A stretch of DNA of 64,000 bases, from contig JAWLHE010000004.1 of assembly GCA_041690495.1 (NCBI GenBank), positions 124,001-188,000 of the forward strand. Direction: 5' to 3'. Source of the stretch: DATAAP01 sp041690495. GTDB taxonomy: Bacteria > Pseudomonadota > Alphaproteobacteria > CACIAM-22H2. This document shows, one piece after another, positions 8,492 through 15,959 of this stretch (position 1 is the first letter of the stretch; every line of letters starts with the position of its first letter). A program made the translations under genes and the position numbers. Below the pieces are notes generated by a model. That model was not told the DNA's origin. It searched no databases and saw only the letters and a list, made by a program, of their open reading frames with translations.

Positions 8492-8886
8492 ACTTGGATG
8501 ATCTTGTCGGACGCCGTGTTCTGGTCGTAGAGGACGATCCCCTCATAGCAGCAACGCAGAAAATGGTTCTCGAGAGCGCGGGGTGCACGGTTCTTGGCCC
8601 GGATAGCGGGGTTGGCGCGGCACTTCGCACGATCGGCGCGCACCGAATCGATCTCGCTCTTCTGGACGTCAATCTCGGGGACGAGGCGGCATTTCCGGTC
8701 GCGGATGCGCTGGCCGCGCGGGGCGTGCCGTTCGTATTTCTCACCGGCTACGGCAGCGAGACGCTGCCGTCGATGCACAGGAATCGGCCCTGCCTGACAA
8801 AGCCGTGCGAAGATGACGATCTTCTCGCCGCATTATGCGACGCTCTTCGCAGAAAGCCGCAGCACCGGGTGGAACAACGGAGCTGA
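8488..8886 (+). CDS. Single-domain response regulator
   Basis: This 132-residue receiver domain has no output domain. Acidic residues lie in VVEDDPLIA, the phospho-acceptor Asp in LALLDVNLGDE, and the conserved Lys in CLTKPCEDDD. The start overlaps the stop of the CheB-CheR-HWE kinase gene, so it is very probably that kinase's phosphorylation target. HWE kinases are commonly paired with such stand-alone receivers. How the signal is passed on is not visible here. Confidence 0.9.
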   Translation: MNLDDLVGRRVLVVEDDPLIAATQKMVLESAGCTVLGPDSGVGAALRTIGAHRIDLALLDVNLGDEAAFPVADALAARGVPFVFLTGYGSETLPSMHRNRPCLTKPCEDDDLLAALCDALRRKPQHRVEQRS

Positions 8887-8923
8887 GCCGCGCGAAAGCG
8901 GGGCGTTGACGCCCCCTGACCGA

Positions 8924-9262
8924 TCAGAACAGCCTGCCGCCGTCCGGGACCTTGAGGTCCGGCGAGAACAGCACCACGGCACCAGCGGCATCGGGAAAGC
9001 CGAGCACCAGCACTTCCGACATGAACGGACCGATCTGGCGTGGCGGAAAATTGACCACCGCGGCCACCTGCTTGCCGATCAGCGCGTCCGGCTTGTAGTG
9101 CACGGTGATCTGCGCCGAGCTCTTGCGAATGCCGATCTCCGGGCCGAAATCGACGCGGAGCTTGAAGGCCGGCTTGCGCGCCTCCGGAAACGGCTCGGCG
9201 CCGATGATGGTGCCGACGCGGATATCGACTTTTGCGAAGTCGTCATAGGCGATCTTGGTCAT
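8924..9262 (-). CDS. csaA: CsaA-like tRNA-binding-domain protein
   Basis: This 112-residue protein consists of a single EMAP/Trbp111-type OB fold. The start KVDIRVGTIIGAEPFPEARKP and the core IGIRKSSAQIT and VVNFPPRQIGPFMSEVLVLG match CsaA proteins. The family binds tRNA as a dimer and has been linked to chaperone and export-related roles. It is transcribed towards the response regulator gene. A small GC hairpin (8900-8915) lies between the two stops. The name rests on size and motif similarity. Confidence 0.88.
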   Translation of the reverse strand: MTKIAYDDFAKVDIRVGTIIGAEPFPEARKPAFKLRVDFGPEIGIRKSSAQITVHYKPDALIGKQVAAVVNFPPRQIGPFMSEVLVLGFPDAAGAVVLFSPDLKVPDGGRLF

Positions 9263-9292
9263 GGCGGCCGGAATCTATAACGGGGCCGCGCG

Positions 9293-9329
9293 CAAAGAAA
9301 AAGGCCGCCGGCACCGGGCCGGCGGCCTT
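9293..9329 (-). terminator. Rho-independent terminator of the phasin gene
   Basis: The stem AAGGCCGCCGGC / GCCGGCGGCCTT spans 9301-9329. On the minus strand it is followed by a T-rich run (complement of 9293-9302). It lies 21 bases past the phasin stop, before the csaA start. Confidence 0.8.
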
Positions 9330-9349
9330 CCTCGTGGCAGACGAAATCG

Positions 9350-9817
9350 TCAGGCGGCGCGCGGCGCCTTGCCGCTGGTCTTGGCAATGAGGCCCTTGAC
9401 CTCGTCGAAACCCTCGGCGACGCGCTTGTTGATGAGGTCGATCGCCTGACCCTGCGAGCGGGCGACGAGCTCGGTCAGCTCGCGGGTGTTGGCGACGGCG
9501 CGCTCGAAGGCCGCCTTGGTCAGCTCGGCCTGGCGCGAGGCTTTCTCCTCGGGGCTACCGGCGGCAAACATCTCTTTCATGGCCTTGTTCGCCTCGTCCA
9601 CCGACTGGCGGACCATCTCGGCCTGGCGCCTGGCGAGGCTCTGGAATCCGTCCAGGGCTGCCTGGTTGGCGGCGGTAAACGCCTCGATGTTGCGACGCTG
9701 GCCGGCGAGGACCGCCTCGAAATCGAAGCCGTTAACCTTGAAATCGGAGAAGAGCTTGGAAGGATTGAAGAATTTGCTGACGTCGAAGTCGCTAAAAGGA
9801 GATTGGGTCGTGGCCAT
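9350..9817 (-). CDS. Phasin family protein (polyhydroxyalkanoate granule surface protein)
   Basis: This 155-residue, mostly helical amphipathic protein is typical of Phasin_2 proteins. It begins with F-rich FSDFDVSKFFNPSKLFSDF and continues with NIEAFTAANQAALDGFQSLARRQAEMVR, the family pattern. Phasins coat PHA/PHB granules and control their number and size. The start is placed at the second Met (9817) because AAAGGA lies about seven bases before it; the upstream ATG at 9838 lacks such support. Two similar operator-like sequences bracket a promoter upstream, and a strong terminator follows. Confidence 0.92.
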   Translation of the reverse strand: MATTQSPFSDFDVSKFFNPSKLFSDFKVNGFDFEAVLAGQRRNIEAFTAANQAALDGFQSLARRQAEMVRQSVDEANKAMKEMFAAGSPEEKASRQAELTKAAFERAVANTRELTELVARSQGQAIDLINKRVAEGFDEVKGLIAKTSGKAPRAA

Positions 9818-9842
9818 TGCCGGTCCTTTCTCTGGCACGCTC

Positions 9843-9859
9843 GCTGCGGTGCAGCAAAA
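9843..9859 (-). promoter_or_regulatory. PhaR-like operator, proximal copy, upstream of phasin
   Basis: On the minus strand this reads TTTTGCTGCACCGCAGC, containing the symmetric core CTGC-N3-GCAG. It lies between the predicted -10 and the phasin start codon. TGC-rich CTGC-N3-GCAG sites are known targets of PhaR repressors of phasin genes in Paracoccus and Rhodobacter. No phaR gene is in the window, so the link is inference. Confidence 0.6.
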
Positions 9860-9867
9860 TCGGCAGG

Positions 9868-9896
9868 AGAATGACCTCTGCCCATCCCTTAGTCAA
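9868..9896 (-). promoter_or_regulatory. Candidate sigma-70 promoter of the phasin gene
   Basis: On the minus strand, -35 TTGACT (9891-9896) is separated by 17 bases from -10 CATTCT (9868-9873). The spacing is ideal and the -35 strong; the -10 is weak. Operator-like copies lie on both sides. Confidence 0.5.
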
Positions 9897-9903
9897 CCGA
9901 TTT

Positions 9904-9920
9904 GTTGCGCTGCAACAAAA
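9904..9920 (-). promoter_or_regulatory. PhaR-like operator, distal copy, upstream of phasin
   Basis: On the minus strand this reads TTTTGTTGCAGCGCAAC, differing from the proximal copy at 3 of 17 positions. It extends to a near-perfect palindrome TTTGTTGC-N3-GCAACAAA (9901-9919). It lies just upstream of the candidate -35, right after the tetR stop. Confidence 0.55.
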
Positions 9921-9924
9921 CAGC

Positions 9925-10599
9925 TCAGGCGGCGCTGGCGGCCTCTCTCCCGCGCCGGCCGAACCCCGGGATGCTGCGGATGAAGAACTCCGCCTGCCTC
10001 AGGGACCGGTCGAGGGCGGCAAGGGTACTGGCCTTGTCCTCGCTGTCGTCGTCGAGCCATGTCCGCATTGTCGCAAGATAGACTGCGGCCAGTCCGTTGA
10101 CCCGCAGAATGCCGCCAATGCCGCCGGTCTCGACCCCGGCGGCTTCCGCCATCCACCGCATTGCGTTGAGGAATCGGGGGCCGGTGCAGAGCGCAACGGT
10201 CGGATCGCGCGGCAGATCCCGCACCAGGGCACGGACCGCGGGCCGGTACGGCTCCAGCGCATCGAGCCGCCGCATCACCAGATCGAACAGCCGGTCACGG
10301 ATCGAGTCGGCGCCATCGGCGGCGCCCTCGAGCGTTTTCTCATTGATACGCCGCTCGAAGGCATCGAGCACCGCCAGCTTCGACGGGAACATGGCATAGA
10401 GCCTGGCGAGCGAGAGATCCGCCGCGGCCGCGATGTCGGCGAGCGCCACATTGCGCCAGCCGCGGCCGGCGATCAGATCCATGGTCGCGTCGATGATCTC
10501 GTCGGCCGAGGCGGCGCCGGCTGCACGTGTGCCTGGCTCGCGCTCGGCACCCGCCCGCCCGGTCCTGCGTTTGCCTTTGGCCTTCTTTGCCTTTGCCAT
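9925..10599 (-). CDS. TetR family transcriptional regulator
   Basis: This 224-residue protein has a basic, low-complexity N-terminal tail (about residues 1-30, rich in Lys, Arg, Gly, Ala). A TetR helix-turn-helix follows (about 35-80: DEIIDATMDLIAGRGWRNVALADIAAAADLSLARLYAMFPSK, quoted in part). The ligand domain includes LRDLPRDPTV and a C-terminal FGRRGREAA. It is upstream of and co-oriented with the phasin gene, but the phasin has its own promoter-like region. The ligand is unknown; a role in polyester metabolism is suggested only by position. Confidence 0.85.
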   Translation of the reverse strand: MAKAKKAKGKRRTGRAGAEREPGTRAAGAASADEIIDATMDLIAGRGWRNVALADIAAAADLSLARLYAMFPSKLAVLDAFERRINEKTLEGAADGADSIRDRLFDLVMRRLDALEPYRPAVRALVRDLPRDPTVALCTGPRFLNAMRWMAEAAGVETGGIGGILRVNGLAAVYLATMRTWLDDDSEDKASTLAALDRSLRQAEFFIRSIPGFGRRGREAASAA

Positions 10600-10641
10600 C
10601 GCCGTCCTCCGTGGTCAGACTCAGGGAGAACGGCAGCGGTG

Positions 10642-11148
10642 TCAAACCGTTCCGGTTGGCGGAAGCGGCGGCTCGGCGATGTCGGCCGGCTCGCCGCCGG
10701 CGATCCTCAGCAGCTCTTCGGGAGCGAGGCTGAATACGGCGTTGGGCGTGCCGGCCGCGGCCCAGATCCGCTCGAACTCCAGCAGGTCGCGGTCGATCAC
10801 CTTGCGAATCGGCCGTGCATGGCCGACCGGCGGCACGCCGCCGATCGCGAACCCGGTCGCCGCGCGCACGAAATCCGCGTCCGCCTTCCTGAGCTTCTCG
10901 CCGATCAGCGCCGCGACCTTGCGCTCGTCGATGCGGTTGACGCCGCTGGCGATCACCATGATCGGCGCGCCGCTGGTGGCGCCCTTGAACAGGATCGACT
11001 TGGCGATCTGCGCCACCGTGCAGCCGATCGCCGCAGCGGCCTCGGCGGAGCTGCGTGTGGTCTGCGCGAACTCGATGACACGATGGCCGAAACCGAGCGC
11101 CGTCAGCGCCTCCTGCACGCGCGCCGCGGCCGGGCTTAACGCAGCCAT
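10642..11148 (-). CDS. YbaK/EbsC-type aminoacyl-tRNA deacylase
   Basis: This 168-residue protein of the YbaK/ProX superfamily hydrolyses mischarged aminoacyl-tRNA in trans. Conserved stretches are CTVAQIAKSILFKG (with the catalytic Lys), VIASGVNRIDERKVAALIG and FAIGGVPPVGH, which correspond to the family's substrate pocket. Whether it edits Cys-, Ala- or Pro-tRNA cannot be told from sequence. It follows proC on the same strand with a 6-base gap, so the two are probably co-transcribed. Confidence 0.9.
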   Translation of the reverse strand: MAALSPAAARVQEALTALGFGHRVIEFAQTTRSSAEAAAAIGCTVAQIAKSILFKGATSGAPIMVIASGVNRIDERKVAALIGEKLRKADADFVRAATGFAIGGVPPVGHARPIRKVIDRDLLEFERIWAAAGTPNAVFSLAPEELLRIAGGEPADIAEPPLPPTGTV

Positions 11149-11154
11149 TGTGGC

Positions 11155-11967
11155 TCAGCCCGCAAGCTCGCGCGAGCGGCGCGCCGCCGCGGCCACCGCC
11201 TTCACGAGGAGCGGCCGCATTCCGTCGTCCGCCATCAGCACCGCGAGCGCTGCCGCCGTGGTGCCGCCGGGCGAGGTCACGTTCTTGCGCAGCGTCGCCG
11301 CCGAGTCCGGCGAGCGGTGCAGCAGCTCTCCTGCGCCAGCGACCGTTGCGCGCGCGAGGCGCGCGGCGAGATCCTCGGGCAGTCCGGCGGCACGACCGGC
11401 TTCCGCCAGGCATTCGGCGAGCAGAAACACGTAGGCCGGCCCGCTGCCGGACACGGCAGTGACAGCGTCGATCAGAGCCTCGTCCTCGACCCAGCCGACC
11501 TCGCCGACGGCGCCGAGCAGCTCTTCCGCCAGCGCGCGCTGCCGCCCGTCGACGTGCCGATTGGCGCAGGCAACGGTGATGCCGCGTCCGACCTGCGCCG
11601 GCGTGTTGGGCATGGCGCGAATGACCGGCACGTCGCCGAGATGCTTTTCAAAGAACCCGAGCGTTCTTCCCGCGGCGATCGACACGAACAGCGCGCCGGG
11701 AGCCGCAAAGCGGCGATAGGGCGGCACGACGTCATCCATGACTTGCGGCTTGGTCGCGAACACCACCACCGCCGGCTCAAACGAGCCGAGTACGCCCGCA
11801 TCGCGATGGACGACCACGTCGGGATGCTGCCGGAACGCGCCGTCGACCGTGCCCGGCTCGACGACCGCAACCTGCGCGACGCTGCGCCGCTCGAGCCAGC
11901 CCGAAAGGAGCGCGCCGCCCATCTTGCCGCAGCCGACGAGCAGCAGCGCTGGCCGATCACCTCGCAT
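11155..11967 (-). CDS. proC: Pyrroline-5-carboxylate reductase
   Basis: This 270-residue enzyme reduces pyrroline-5-carboxylate to proline using NAD(P)H, the last step of proline synthesis. The N-terminal Rossmann motif is VGCGKMGGAL (about 11-20). RAMPNTPAQVGRG lies at about 117-129, and the C-terminal dimerisation domain carries TAVSGSGPAYVFLL and TSPGGTTAAAL, all signatures of ProC. The length is normal. The ybjN-type gene lies 15 bases upstream and the ybaK-type gene 6 bases downstream, so these form a minus-strand operon. Confidence 0.94.
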   Translation of the reverse strand: MRGDRPALLLVGCGKMGGALLSGWLERRSVAQVAVVEPGTVDGAFRQHPDVVVHRDAGVLGSFEPAVVVFATKPQVMDDVVPPYRRFAAPGALFVSIAAGRTLGFFEKHLGDVPVIRAMPNTPAQVGRGITVACANRHVDGRQRALAEELLGAVGEVGWVEDEALIDAVTAVSGSGPAYVFLLAECLAEAGRAAGLPEDLAARLARATVAGAGELLHRSPDSAATLRKNVTSPGGTTAAALAVLMADDGMRPLLVKAVAAAARRSRELAG

Positions 11968-11982
11968 GGTCTCTGTCTTTAC

Positions 11983-12486
11983 TTATGCTTCGCCCTGCGG
12001 ATCGAGGCAGGCTGCGGCGACCGCATCGCTCGGATCCTTGCCGCCCCAGATCACGTACTGGAAGGCTGGATAATAGCGGTCGCACTCGTTGATGGCGACA
12101 TCGACCAGATCCTCGAGCTGCTCGACCGAAGCGCCGCCTCTCGCCCCGCGCAGCGGCACGGCATGGCGGAACATCGGCATGTCCTCATCCGAGCAGAGAT
12201 CGAAATGGCCGAGCCAGAGCCGCTCATTGGCCAGCGCCAGCAGCTCGTTGACCGCGCCGCGGCGGTATCTGGGAACACGCAGGTCGAGCCCGCATGAGAA
12301 CTGCAGCGCGCTCATGTCCGAACTCCAGCCGAAATAAAGCCGGTAGTCGCCCCATTTTCCGCACAGCTGCGCGACCAGCTCGTCGTCATTCGTCCGGTCG
12401 AAGGCCCATTCGTTGGCAGAAGCTATTTCTTCAACGAGATCAAGAGGATGATGTTGCCCGAAACTGGATGCCGAAACGTCTGGCAT
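11983..12486 (-). CDS. YbjN domain-containing protein
   Basis: This 167-residue soluble protein resembles the YbjN/type III chaperone-like fold. The N-terminal helix HPLDLVEEIASANEWAFDR is followed by the beta-rich WGDYRLYFGWSSDMSALQFSCGLDLRVP and a C-terminal helical part. Such proteins usually stand between ubiK and proC in alphaproteobacteria, as here. The molecular function is not established. It lies 15 bases upstream of proC. The 12487-12711 gap before it holds no gene I can support. Confidence 0.85.
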   Translation of the reverse strand: MPDVSASSFGQHHPLDLVEEIASANEWAFDRTNDDELVAQLCGKWGDYRLYFGWSSDMSALQFSCGLDLRVPRYRRGAVNELLALANERLWLGHFDLCSDEDMPMFRHAVPLRGARGGASVEQLEDLVDVAINECDRYYPAFQYVIWGGKDPSDAVAAACLDPQGEA

Positions 12487-12711
12487 GTGAGCGCCTCTCA
12501 GTGCGCAACTGACGAGCTATGGCACCGGAATCGCGATCGCTCTTCGACAGGTTGTGTAAAAAACGACCGCGACACACAACAGAAAGTAGGTTGCCAGACG
12601 GGATTCTGCCGCGCAAGCGCAAAAGACCGCGCCTGTTGAATTTCCTGTGGGTTATTCGGCGTCTCCGCACATCCGGCAGCGCCGCGCCGGAAACCCGGCG
12701 ATACTAGATTA

Positions 12712-12984
12712 CTAATCGTCGCCGCGGCGCGGACCGTGGGCGGCGATGGCGGCCTCGAGCGCCGCGACCTTTGCGGCCAATGCCTCGTTCTCCTCGCGCG
12801 CGCGGGCCGCCATCGCCCTGACCACCTCGAACTCTTCGCGCGTGACGAGATCCTGCGACTTGAGCCATCTGTCCATGATGCCGCGCAGTTGCGCCTCGAT
12901 CTCGCTGCGAACGCCCGAGAGCGCGCCAAGCGCTCCGCTCGCAGCGCGCGCGATGTCGTCGAAGAAGCGATTGTCGGTCTGCAT
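12712..12984 (-). CDS. ubiK: Ubiquinone biosynthesis accessory factor UbiK (BMFP domain)
   Basis: This 90-residue protein begins with a helix (MQTDNRFFDDIARAASGAL) and ends in a coiled coil (VTREEFEVVRAMAARAREENEALAAKVAALE, quoted in part). This is the BMFP/UbiK architecture. UbiK assists late ubiquinone synthesis enzymes, probably near the membrane. The frame is open further upstream to 13125, but the start at 12984 is chosen because GAGG lies a few bases before it and homologues begin with M-Q-x-D-N-R-F-F-D-D. It is divergent from lgt. Confidence 0.88.
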   Translation of the reverse strand: MQTDNRFFDDIARAASGALGALSGVRSEIEAQLRGIMDRWLKSQDLVTREEFEVVRAMAARAREENEALAAKVAALEAAIAAHGPRRGDD

Positions 12985-13183
12985 GGAAGCCTCGTAGTGA
13001 CGTGTCGTGTTATTATCCATCATCGCGCCGCGCTGCGCCACACGTCGCCGCCCGAGGCGCGTATGGACCACCTGCGCCGCGTCGGCTATACGGCGTCGTT
13101 CACTCCGCTCGAGGACGGCGCGCAAGCATGCTCACGACCGTCCCGGCGCGGCCGCCCCGCATCGCTGAACAGAGAGGCCGGAC

Positions 13184-14008
13184 TTGATTGCGCTCACGCT
13201 CACCTTTCCCGCGCTCGATCCGGTCGCCATCCAGCTCGGGCCGCTGGCGATCCGCTGGTACGCGCTGGCCTATATCGCCGGAATCCTGCTCGGCTGGCGT
13301 TATGCGATATATCTTGCCGGCCGCCCGCCCCATGTCATGGACCGGATGACGGTCGACGACTTCATCGTCTGGGTGACCGTCGGCATCATCCTTGGCGGCC
13401 GCCTGGGCTACGTACTGTTCTACAAGCCCGGCTACTATCTCCATCAGCCCCTGGAGATCGCGTATCTATGGCGCGGCGGCATGTCGTTTCACGGCGGCAT
13501 GCTCGGCGTAATCCTGGCGATCGTGCTGTTCGCGCGGCGACGGAACATTCCGCTGCTCGCGCTCGGCGACATCGTCTGCGCGACCGTGCCGATCGGGCTG
13601 TTCTTCGGCCGCATCGCCAACTTCATCAACGCCGAGCTCTATGGCCGCGTCACCGACGTCCCGTGGGCGATGGTCTTTCCGCACAGCGACGGCCAGCCGC
13701 GCCATCCCAGCCAGCTTTATCAGGCGGCGCTCGAGGGCGTCGTCCTCTTCATCGTCCTCGCCGTCCTCGCGCGCCGGACGGAACTGCGCCGGCGCCCCGG
13801 CCTGATCAGCGGCACGTTTCTCGGCGGCTACGCGGTTGCGCGCATGATCGGCGAGCTTTTCCGCGAGCCGGACGCGCATCTCGGCTTCATCCTGGGTCCG
13901 GTGACGATGGGGCAGCTCCTGTCGGTTCCGATGCTCGCTGCCGGCATCTACCTGATCGTGACGAGCCGGCGCCGGACGCCGCTGCCGCTCGCGAAACCTG
14001 CGGCGTGA
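13184..14008 (+). CDS. lgt: Prolipoprotein diacylglyceryl transferase
   Basis: This 274-residue inner-membrane enzyme transfers diacylglycerol from phosphatidylglycerol to the lipobox cysteine of prolipoproteins. It has about seven hydrophobic segments. His103 in SFHGGMLG and Arg143 in GRIANFINAELYGR coincide in position with the essential residues of the E. coli enzyme. The start is TTG at 13184, supported by AGAGAGG eight bases upstream; no better start is available. Its stop overlaps the GTG start of the next gene (GTGA). Confidence 0.95.
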   Translation: MIALTLTFPALDPVAIQLGPLAIRWYALAYIAGILLGWRYAIYLAGRPPHVMDRMTVDDFIVWVTVGIILGGRLGYVLFYKPGYYLHQPLEIAYLWRGGMSFHGGMLGVILAIVLFARRRNIPLLALGDIVCATVPIGLFFGRIANFINAELYGRVTDVPWAMVFPHSDGQPRHPSQLYQAALEGVVLFIVLAVLARRTELRRRPGLISGTFLGGYAVARMIGELFREPDAHLGFILGPVTMGQLLSVPMLAAGIYLIVTSRRRTPLPLAKPAA

Positions 14009-15099
14009 CGCCGCTGGGCCGCGTCCTGATCGAGCGTATCCGGCGCGATGGCGCGCTGCCGGTCGCCGAGTACATGGCGCTATGCCTGAGCGATCCGGAG
14101 CATGGCTATTACCGCCGCGCCGACGCGATCGGCAGCGGCGGCGATTTCGTCACGGCCCCCGAAATCAGCCAGATGTTCGGCGAAATGCTCGGCCTGTGGG
14201 CCGCGGAGGTATGGAACGGTATGGGCCGCCCGGCCGTCGTCCGCCTTGTCGAGCTCGGCCCCGGCCGCGGCACCCTGATGGCAGACGCCCTGCGCGCGAT
14301 CGGCAAGGCGATCCCTGCGTTCGGGGCGGCGATAGACCTGCATCTGGTCGAGATCAACAGCCAGCTCCGCGCACGCCAGGCCGCAGCGCTGGCTGCGGCG
14401 CGACCGAGCTGGCACGAATCCGTCGAGACGATTCCATCCGGCCCTGCAATCGTCCTCGCCAATGAGTTCTTCGATGCGTTGCCGGTCCGGCAATTCGAAT
14501 GCACGGCCGAGGGCTGGCGCGAGCGCTGCGTCGGCGTCGATGCCGCCGGCGACCGGCTCGTCTTCATGGCGGGCCCGCTCGCGGCGGCGCCTCCGCTCGA
14601 ACCCGCCCACCATGCCGCCGGGATCGGCGAGATCGTCGAGATATCGCCGGCCTGCCGCGCGCTCGCGGCGACGATTGCGGGACGCCTGGCCGCCGAGGGC
14701 GGCGCCGCGCTGATCATCGATTACGGTCCGATCGCGAGCGGCGTCGGCGACAGCCTGCAGGCGGTGCGGCGCCATCGCAAGATCGGACCGCTCGATGCAC
14801 CCGGCGAAAGCGACCTGACGGCGCATGTCGATTTCGCCGCACTCGGCCGCGCCGCGCGCGGAGCCGGCGCTGCGGTCCACGGGCCGCTGCCGCAAGGCGT
14901 CTTCCTCCACCGCATCGGCATGGCCGCACGCGCGGCGACTCTGCTGCGCGGCGCCGCGCCGGAGCAGGCACGCCATATTATTGCCGCATGCGAGCGCTTG
15001 ATCGGCGAGGCTGGAATGGGCACCCTCTTCAAGGCACTGGCAATCACGGCGCCCGGTGCACCGGCCCCGCCCGGATTCGACCCCTCCCCCGCCACCTGA
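14005..15099 (+). CDS. SAM-dependent methyltransferase, MidA/NDUFAF7 family
   Basis: This 364-residue cytoplasmic protein of the DUF185/MidA family begins at a GTG overlapping the lgt stop. Motifs include DPEHGYYRRADAIGSGGDFVTAPEISQMFGE (quoted in part), the SAM-binding VELGPGRGTLMADALR, LVEINSQLR, and IVLANEFFDALPVRQF, all typical. The mitochondrial homologue dimethylates an arginine of complex I subunit NDUFS2; a similar role is plausible but unproven. The same frame is open far upstream into ubiK, but that part is antisense and not coding. Confidence 0.9.
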   Translation: MTPLGRVLIERIRRDGALPVAEYMALCLSDPEHGYYRRADAIGSGGDFVTAPEISQMFGEMLGLWAAEVWNGMGRPAVVRLVELGPGRGTLMADALRAIGKAIPAFGAAIDLHLVEINSQLRARQAAALAAARPSWHESVETIPSGPAIVLANEFFDALPVRQFECTAEGWRERCVGVDAAGDRLVFMAGPLAAAPPLEPAHHAAGIGEIVEISPACRALAATIAGRLAAEGGAALIIDYGPIASGVGDSLQAVRRHRKIGPLDAPGESDLTAHVDFAALGRAARGAGAAVHGPLPQGVFLHRIGMAARAATLLRGAAPEQARHIIAACERLIGEAGMGTLFKALAITAPGAPAPPGFDPSPAT

Positions 15100-15110
15100 C
15101 GCGATACACG

Positions 15111-15878
15111 ATGCTGACGCTTGGCCCCTTCAACGAGATCGACGGAGTCCGTCACGGATTCTTCACCCGCGAGGGCGGCGTGAGCGAGGGACTCTACGCT
15201 TCGCTCAATTGCGGCCTCGGCTCCGGCGACGATGCCGACAACGTCGCGACCAACCGCCGCCGCGCGATGGGGCGGCTCGGTCTCGCTGGCGAAGCGCTCG
15301 TCACCTGCTATCAGGTCCACAGCCCCGCGGTGGCCGAGGTCGAGGAACCGTGGACGCGCGACAATGCGCCGCGCGCCGACGCCATGGTGACGGCGAGGCC
15401 GGGTGTGGCGCTCGGCATCCTCACGGCCGATTGCGCGCCGGTGCTGTTCGCAGACCGCAAGGCGCGCGTCGTCGGCGCGGCGCATGCCGGCTGGCGCGGC
15501 GCCGTGAGCGGCGTACTCGACGCGACGGTCGAGGCGATGAGCAGGCACGGCGCGCGGCCCGCGACGATGATTGCCGCGATCGGCCCCTGCATCGCGCAGC
15601 GGTCCTACGAGGTCGGCCCGGAATTCCCCGCGCCGTTCATCGCGGCGGATCCCGCGGACGCGATGTTCTTCGTTCCATCGAGCCGCCCCGGGCATTTCAT
15701 GTTCGACCTGCGCGGCTATGTCGCGCGACGCCTGGCGAAGATCGGAATCGGCGAGGTCCACCAGATGCCGAACGATACCTGCCGCGAGGAGGAGCGCTTC
15801 TTCAGCTATCGCCGCGCCTGCCTGCGCGGCGAAAAGGACTACGGACGCGGGCTGTCCGCCATCACCCTGCAGTGCTGA
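15111..15878 (+). CDS. pgeF: Peptidoglycan-editing purine nucleosidase/polyphenol oxidase-type protein PgeF (YfiH)
   Basis: This 255-residue protein belongs to the Cu-oxidase_4/YfiH family. Conserved metal-binding motifs are VHSPAV, TADCAPVLFAD, AAHAGWRGAVSG, GPCIAQRSYEVG and ERFFSYRRA. Members act on purine nucleosides or phenolics, and E. coli YfiH edits peptidoglycan precursors. The start ATG at 15111 lies 11 bases after the midA stop. The gene order lgt-midA-pgeF is common in alphaproteobacteria. Confidence 0.9.
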   Translation: MLTLGPFNEIDGVRHGFFTREGGVSEGLYASLNCGLGSGDDADNVATNRRRAMGRLGLAGEALVTCYQVHSPAVAEVEEPWTRDNAPRADAMVTARPGVALGILTADCAPVLFADRKARVVGAAHAGWRGAVSGVLDATVEAMSRHGARPATMIAAIGPCIAQRSYEVGPEFPAPFIAADPADAMFFVPSSRPGHFMFDLRGYVARRLAKIGIGEVHQMPNDTCREEERFFSYRRACLRGEKDYGRGLSAITLQC

Positions 15879-15893
15879 ACCGCGGTCCATGCG

Positions 15894-15959
15894 ATGCCGT
15901 ATCTGTTTCTCTTCTTCGTGTTCTGCTTCCTCGGGCTGCTGGCGACCTGTGCGATCTGA
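15894..15959 (+). CDS. Tiny hydrophobic ORF (21 residues) overlapping the lipoprotein start
   Basis: The reading frame begins MPYLFLFFVF and is almost entirely hydrophobic, with two Cys, enough for one membrane span. Its end overlaps the GTG start of the downstream lipoprotein by 11 bases. Reading through it would bring ribosomes to that weak start, as in translational coupling. No Shine-Dalgarno sequence is clear. It may be a leader peptide, a small membrane protein or chance. Confidence 0.3.
   Translation: MPYLFLFFVFCFLGLLATCAI

Noticed and set aside
8900..8915. Small hairpin GGGGCGTTGACGCCCC between the response regulator and csaA
   Set aside because: The stem is only six pairs and has no T tract on either strand, so it is not listed as a terminator.
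12736..14004. Upstream extension of the MidA frame across ubiK and lgt
   Set aside because: The extension is antisense to ubiK and out of frame with lgt. The GTG at 14005 matches the start of the family.
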